Below the pieces are notes generated by a model. That model was not told the DNA's origin, did no database searches, and saw only the letters and a program-made list of their open reading frames with translations. The position numbers and the translations under genes are program-made. Positions 60,672-64,000 of a stretch of 64,000 nucleotides of DNA are shown here, piece by piece. This DNA is from Heyndrickxia sporothermodurans (GTDB taxonomy: Bacteria > Bacillota > Bacilli > Bacillales > Bacillaceae_C): contig BORH01000011.1 in the NCBI GenBank assembly GCA_018333075.1, positions 90,867-154,866 of the forward strand, given 5' to 3'. Numbering within the stretch: position 1 is the stretch's first letter; every line of letters begins with the position of its first letter.

Positions 60672-62438
60672 ATGAGAAAAAAAAGATTTATCTTTCTAGC
60701 CATCATTATTTTCTGTATGAATTTTTTATTAATTGGAAGACTTGTTCAAGTACAGCTAATAGAAACCGAATCTTATTCCAAGCATCATATAAACCTGTTA
60801 AAAGAAAGTGTTTCCCAGCGAACACAGGAAATGATTATTGATGATGGCAGAGGACAATTTATAGATAGAAATAATCAATCATTAACCTTTCAGGAAAAGC
60901 CAATACTTGTTCTTTTTCCTTTTTTAAAGCGATTGAATTGGGATATAGAGAGAGTATCGGATATTCTGAATGTTTCGCAGAGTGAAATTTTAAATGAATT
61001 AGAAGCTGCAAAGGAGCCATTTATTTTTCATGGACGCGATCCTTATATATTAACTGAAACTCAAATGAGAGAAATAAATCAGTTAAAAATACCAGGGGTA
61101 TTTGCGGTTCGAAAAAAATATACTGAAAAGAGTATACCAGCAGCTCAATTAATTGGAATTACTGGGGAAGATGCTGATACCTTTTTAAAAAGATATCCAG
61201 ATAAAAAGGGGATGCAAAATCAAAAAATAGGTATTACAGGCTTGCAAAAGCAATTTGATGAATTTTTATTGCCTGAGGGAGAATCCAAATTAGTGTATCA
61301 TGTAGATGCAACTGGAGGCCCGCTTTTTGGAATTAATGTAAAGTACTCGGGACCAGGAAATCCTTTATTTCCTGTAAACATTCAAACAACGTTAGATAAA
61401 AAATTACAAGAGCAAATAGAGGACAAAGTTGATGAATATAAAATCAAAAAAGGAGGAGTCATCTTATTAGATATTGAGAAGAACGAGATATTAGCAGATG
61501 TTTCACGGCCAAAAATGAATTCAAAAGATCCATATAAAAATAAAGCGGTAAATAATTTGATGTTTTCACTGCAAATTCCTGGTTCTATTTTTAAAACAGT
61601 TGTTGCTGCTGCTTCTATCGAAACAGGAATAATGAATGATTCAGAACTCTTTCCATGCAGCGAGGATTTATATGGGAAGCCTGCTGAAAGACAATTAGGT
61701 AATCTGAATTTTGATGAAAGTTTTGCCCAAAGCTGTAATCGGACATTTGGAGAATTGGCCAAAAGATTAAAAAAAGCAGATCCGAATCTACTTGAAGAAT
61801 ATGCAAAAAAATTAGGTTTAATTGGCCCAATTAGTTGGCAAGGAAATATTTTTCATTTTAATAATTTTAAGCAATTTCTTGCGAACGAAGGACAAGTTTT
61901 TTCAAAAGAGGAAAGTAAAAAAGATGATAATCTTGTTGCTCAATCTGGCATTGGTCAACAGGAGGTTCGAGTAACTCCATTATCAATAGCGAATATGATG
62001 TCTACAATAGCTAGAGGAGGAAAACTAGAAACGGTTAGAGCGGTTTCTTCAATTAAATATCATGATGGAACAACTTTGGTAGATTTTCCTGTTCAACAAT
62101 TACAGATAGATACCATCTCAAAGGTGACTGCGATTAAGCTTCAAAAGATGTTAAGACATGTAGTTACAAGTGAAAAAGGAACGGGGAGATGGTTTCAAAA
62201 TCTTCCATACGAAGTTGCTGGTAAATCAGGAACTGCTGAAACGGGAATATATGTTCATAATCAACAGCTTCATAATAAATGGTTTGCTGGTTATTTTCCA
62301 TTCAAGAACCCTAAATATGCCCTCGTTGTTGTTAACTTGGGTGTTCCTGAAGATGAAGGTGGAATTAATCAATTATTTGCGGATATTGTTCAATTAATTC
62401 ATGAAAACAATACAAACAGAAATAATTTTAACCATTGA
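60672..62438 (+). CDS. Class B penicillin-binding protein, YrrR/PbpI-like
   Basis: 588 aa. N-terminal membrane anchor (residues 5-24), PBP dimerisation domain (about 45-235, with GITGLQKQFDEFL) and transpeptidase domain. Active-site Ser305 in SIFK, SxN motif SCN near 354, KSGT near 518. It cross-links peptidoglycan and binds beta-lactams. GAGGTGACTT stands before ATG 60672. Position after greA matches B. subtilis yrrR (pbpI), a sporulation-linked PBP. Confidence 0.92.
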   Translation: MRKKRFIFLAIIIFCMNFLLIGRLVQVQLIETESYSKHHINLLKESVSQRTQEMIIDDGRGQFIDRNNQSLTFQEKPILVLFPFLKRLNWDIERVSDILNVSQSEILNELEAAKEPFIFHGRDPYILTETQMREINQLKIPGVFAVRKKYTEKSIPAAQLIGITGEDADTFLKRYPDKKGMQNQKIGITGLQKQFDEFLLPEGESKLVYHVDATGGPLFGINVKYSGPGNPLFPVNIQTTLDKKLQEQIEDKVDEYKIKKGGVILLDIEKNEILADVSRPKMNSKDPYKNKAVNNLMFSLQIPGSIFKTVVAAASIETGIMNDSELFPCSEDLYGKPAERQLGNLNFDESFAQSCNRTFGELAKRLKKADPNLLEEYAKKLGLIGPISWQGNIFHFNNFKQFLANEGQVFSKEESKKDDNLVAQSGIGQQEVRVTPLSIANMMSTIARGGKLETVRAVSSIKYHDGTTLVDFPVQQLQIDTISKVTAIKLQKMLRHVVTSEKGTGRWFQNLPYEVAGKSGTAETGIYVHNQQLHNKWFAGYFPFKNPKYALVVVNLGVPEDEGGINQLFADIVQLIHENNTNRNNFNH

Positions 62439-62639
62439 TGTTTCAAATATTAGAATTCAAAGAAATGAGCTATACAACAAACGGTTTAAATATTATGAAT
62501 AAAATCACAATATAAATTTTTTTATATTTTATCTACTAAAAGTCAATGTTAAGAAAAGAGCCATAAATAATTACGACATTGCCTTTTCCTGCATAAAAAG
62601 ACATGGTATGATAATGTCATTGAAAAGGGGGATATGAAC

Positions 62640-63320
62640 ATGGCAAATAATTTTGACAATCAATTTCGTTCCCGATCAGTGCAAAGATCAAAGCGGCGTA
62701 AAACGAATTTAATCTTAAATTCCTTAATTATAATCGTCGTTCTTTTGATTATCATCGTTGCTTACAATATCTTTATGGGTGGTCGAGACGATCAAAAACA
62801 TTCGTCTGCTGGGAAAAATACTGAATCTCAACATATAAATAAAAACAAGGATACGAATAATAAAAAAGATGAAAATAAAGAAAATACAGCTACAGATGAG
62901 AAAACTGATGGTGAAGATCAAGAGAGCTCTGCTAATGTGAGTGATGATGAACAGCAAGGATTAGATAGTGAAGAGGTTGTTGCAGAGGATAGTAACGAGC
63001 CTAATGTAATAAAGTCTTATACGAATCCAAATTGGAAAAGTGTTGGAACGAAGCAAACAAGTGGTCACCAATATTCTTCCGATATGAATTCAACAGATTG
63101 GAAAGAAAAAGAATCTGCAATGGCTTATGCAACAGGAATAAAAGAAAATAATATGGTTATCTGGTTTTTAGAACGTAATGGATCAGATAATGAAGTGGTT
63201 GGTACGATTTCTCCAAAGGATCAAACATCGAAAACGTATCGTGTATATTTAAGTTGGGTAGATGGAGAAGGATGGAAACCAACAAAAGTGTTAGAATTGA
63301 AGGTAAATGATAAACGGTAA
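62640..63320 (+). CDS. yrrS: DUF1510 membrane-anchored protein YrrS
   Basis: 226 aa. Basic N-terminus (RSVQRSKRRKTN), one membrane helix (residues about 27-47), a long low-complexity acidic/Asn/Lys linker (about 55-125) and a C-terminal DUF1510 domain (NPNWKSVGTKQTSGHQYSSD, WVDGEGWKPTKVLEL). AAAAGGGGG lies 8 nt before ATG 62640; ATG 62634 is closer. Pairs with the PBP upstream as in B. subtilis yrrR-yrrS. Function unknown. Confidence 0.88.
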   Translation: MANNFDNQFRSRSVQRSKRRKTNLILNSLIIIVVLLIIIVAYNIFMGGRDDQKHSSAGKNTESQHINKNKDTNNKKDENKENTATDEKTDGEDQESSANVSDDEQQGLDSEEVVAEDSNEPNVIKSYTNPNWKSVGTKQTSGHQYSSDMNSTDWKEKESAMAYATGIKENNMVIWFLERNGSDNEVVGTISPKDQTSKTYRVYLSWVDGEGWKPTKVLELKVNDKR

Positions 63321-63358
63321 ATAAAAGCTATCCGCGTATTAGAGCGGATAGCTTTTAT
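63321..63358 (+). terminator. Terminator after yrrS
   Basis: 15-bp perfect stem ATAAAAGCTATCCGC/GCGGATAGCTTTTAT, 8-nt loop, T-run. Confidence 0.9.
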
Positions 63359-63422
63359 TTGTTTTTTTATTATTTAGTTGCCAAATAATTTGTTAAAAAT
63401 AATGGTTCTATAATATTTGTTG

Positions 63423-64000
63423 GGGTTCTTACACAATTTTAAGACATAAAAAATGCACGTAATCATCCAGTCTTTTATACTTGAGTTGTCGAGAAACAAG
63501 CATAGATTGGAGATACGTGCATAATGAATTCTAACATATTTTTGCCAGGGTTTGAAGATGTAACTGTGACGTTGATGGAGGAAGTAGAGGAAAAACTCTG
63601 TATTCATGTGGAGAGGTCTGTTGAACCTCACACTTGTCCAGTCTGTCACACGGTAACACAGAAAATCCACGATTACCGGATTCAAAAAATTAAACATTTA
63701 AAGATGTTTGAAAGGCAAACGCTCCTTTTCTACAGAAAAAGACGCTATGTTTGCCCGTGTGGAAAAAGGTTTGCCGAAGAGAATACGTTTGTGGAGAGAT
63801 ATCAACGCTTATCCGTGGAGTTAAATCAGGCAATTAAGATACGCAGTATTAAGGGAAAGACCTTTAAAGAAACCTCAGAAGTATATGGTACTTCGGCTTC
63901 AACAGTGGTGAGACGTTTTGATCAATTGGCAGAGAATACGGTCAACGAGGAAGCGAAAGAATTACCGAAAGTGATTGCCATAGATGAATATAAAGGGGAT
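63423..64000 (+). mobile_element. ISL3-family insertion sequence, left part
   Basis: Starts at a candidate left inverted repeat GGGTTCTTACACAATTTTAA (from 63423), resembling ISL3 ends that begin GGxTCTT. It contains the 5' part of an ISL3 transposase gene. The right end is outside the window, so target duplications cannot be checked. Inserted after the yrrS terminator, in intergenic DNA. Confidence 0.75.
63524..64000 (+). CDS. ISL3-family transposase, 3' partial
   Basis: 159 codons visible, open to the window end. N-terminal zinc-binding domain (HTCPVCHT and YVCPCGKRFAEENTFVERY), then a HTH (TFKETSEVYGTSASTVVRRFDQ) and the start of the DDE domain at the edge (VIAIDEYKGD, first Asp). This is the ISL3 layout. 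SD TTGGAGA (63508-63514). It appears intact as far as it can be read. Confidence 0.9.
   Translation, partial: MNSNIFLPGFEDVTVTLMEEVEEKLCIHVERSVEPHTCPVCHTVTQKIHDYRIQKIKHLKMFERQTLLFYRKRRYVCPCGKRFAEENTFVERYQRLSVELNQAIKIRSIKGKTFKETSEVYGTSASTVVRRFDQLAENTVNEEAKELPKVIAIDEYKGD

Noticed and set aside
63374-63697. 107-aa minus-strand frame over the IS left end
   Set aside because: Opposite the transposase 5' end and the untranslated IS leader; no SD. The plus-strand frame has clear ISL3 motifs.

Overview
The window is about 64 kb of low-GC (roughly one third G+C) chromosome from an endospore-forming member of the Bacillaceae. The evidence is gene content (spo0B, safA, coxA-like, bofC, spoVB, yrrS), A/T-rich codon use, frequent TTG and GTG starts behind strong Shine-Dalgarno sequences, two T-box leaders, a 6S RNA, and a gene order that follows the Bacillus subtilis spo0B-to-yrrS block almost gene for gene. 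Species cannot be fixed from the sequence; nearly all of it is conserved core chromosome.

Layout. 1-3.5 kb: spo0B (cut at its 5' end by the window), obgE, pheB, pheA. 3.5-8.7 kb: the NAD de novo block, with niaR and nifS on the minus strand diverging from nadB-nadC-nadA. nadB is a multiply broken pseudogene, while niaR, nifS, nadC and nadA are intact. 8.8-12.6 kb: spore-coat and cortex genes (safA, a CotS-like kinase-fold gene overlapping it, a CoxA/YhcN-like lipoprotein, bofC). 12.7-17.3 kb: ruvA-ruvB-DUF2905, queA-tgt-yajC. 17.3-23 kb: a yrzE-like gene with no canonical start codon, a DUF421 protein, spoVB (minus), comN, secDF. 23-25.5 kb: a three-gene cassette (SDR oxidoreductase, a second and divergent QueA-like protein, a VOC-family protein) that stands out from the conserved order, preceded by a structured non-coding element.

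25.6-33 kb: recJ-apt, relA-dtd and a convergent SH3b cell-wall amidase. 33.3-37 kb: yrzK-like small gene, His T-box, hisS-aspS. 37.0-38.3 kb: 6S RNA and tcdA. 38.5-42.3 kb: a self-contained ABC-transporter operon with its own GntR/YtrA-type repressor and a 38-nt operator palindrome over the promoter. 42.4-47.3 kb: rarA, a YczE-like membrane protein, cymR, iscS(yrvO)-mnmA, i.e. cysteine sensing next to the sulfur relay for tRNA 2-thiouridine. 47.5-52.6 kb: TPR protein, recD2, yrrD, two tiny genes and an AI-2E family membrane protein. 52.7-56.9 kb: Ala T-box, alaS, ireB-ruvX-yrzB. 57.1-63.3 kb: mltG, trmR (yrrM), udk, greA, a class B penicillin-binding protein and yrrS. trmR lacks the neighbouring U32-peptidase genes (trhP1/trhP2) that normally make its tRNA substrate. 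63.4 kb to the end: the left part of an ISL3-family insertion sequence, cut by the window edge.

Themes: tRNA aminoacylation and wobble-base modification (hisS, aspS, alaS, queA, tgt, tcdA, mnmA, trmR, dtd) recur along the window. The items most worth following are the SDR/QueA-paralogue/VOC cassette, the decayed nadB inside an otherwise intact operon, the orphaned trmR, and the palindrome-controlled ABC operon. No CRISPR array, phage or tRNA gene was seen.
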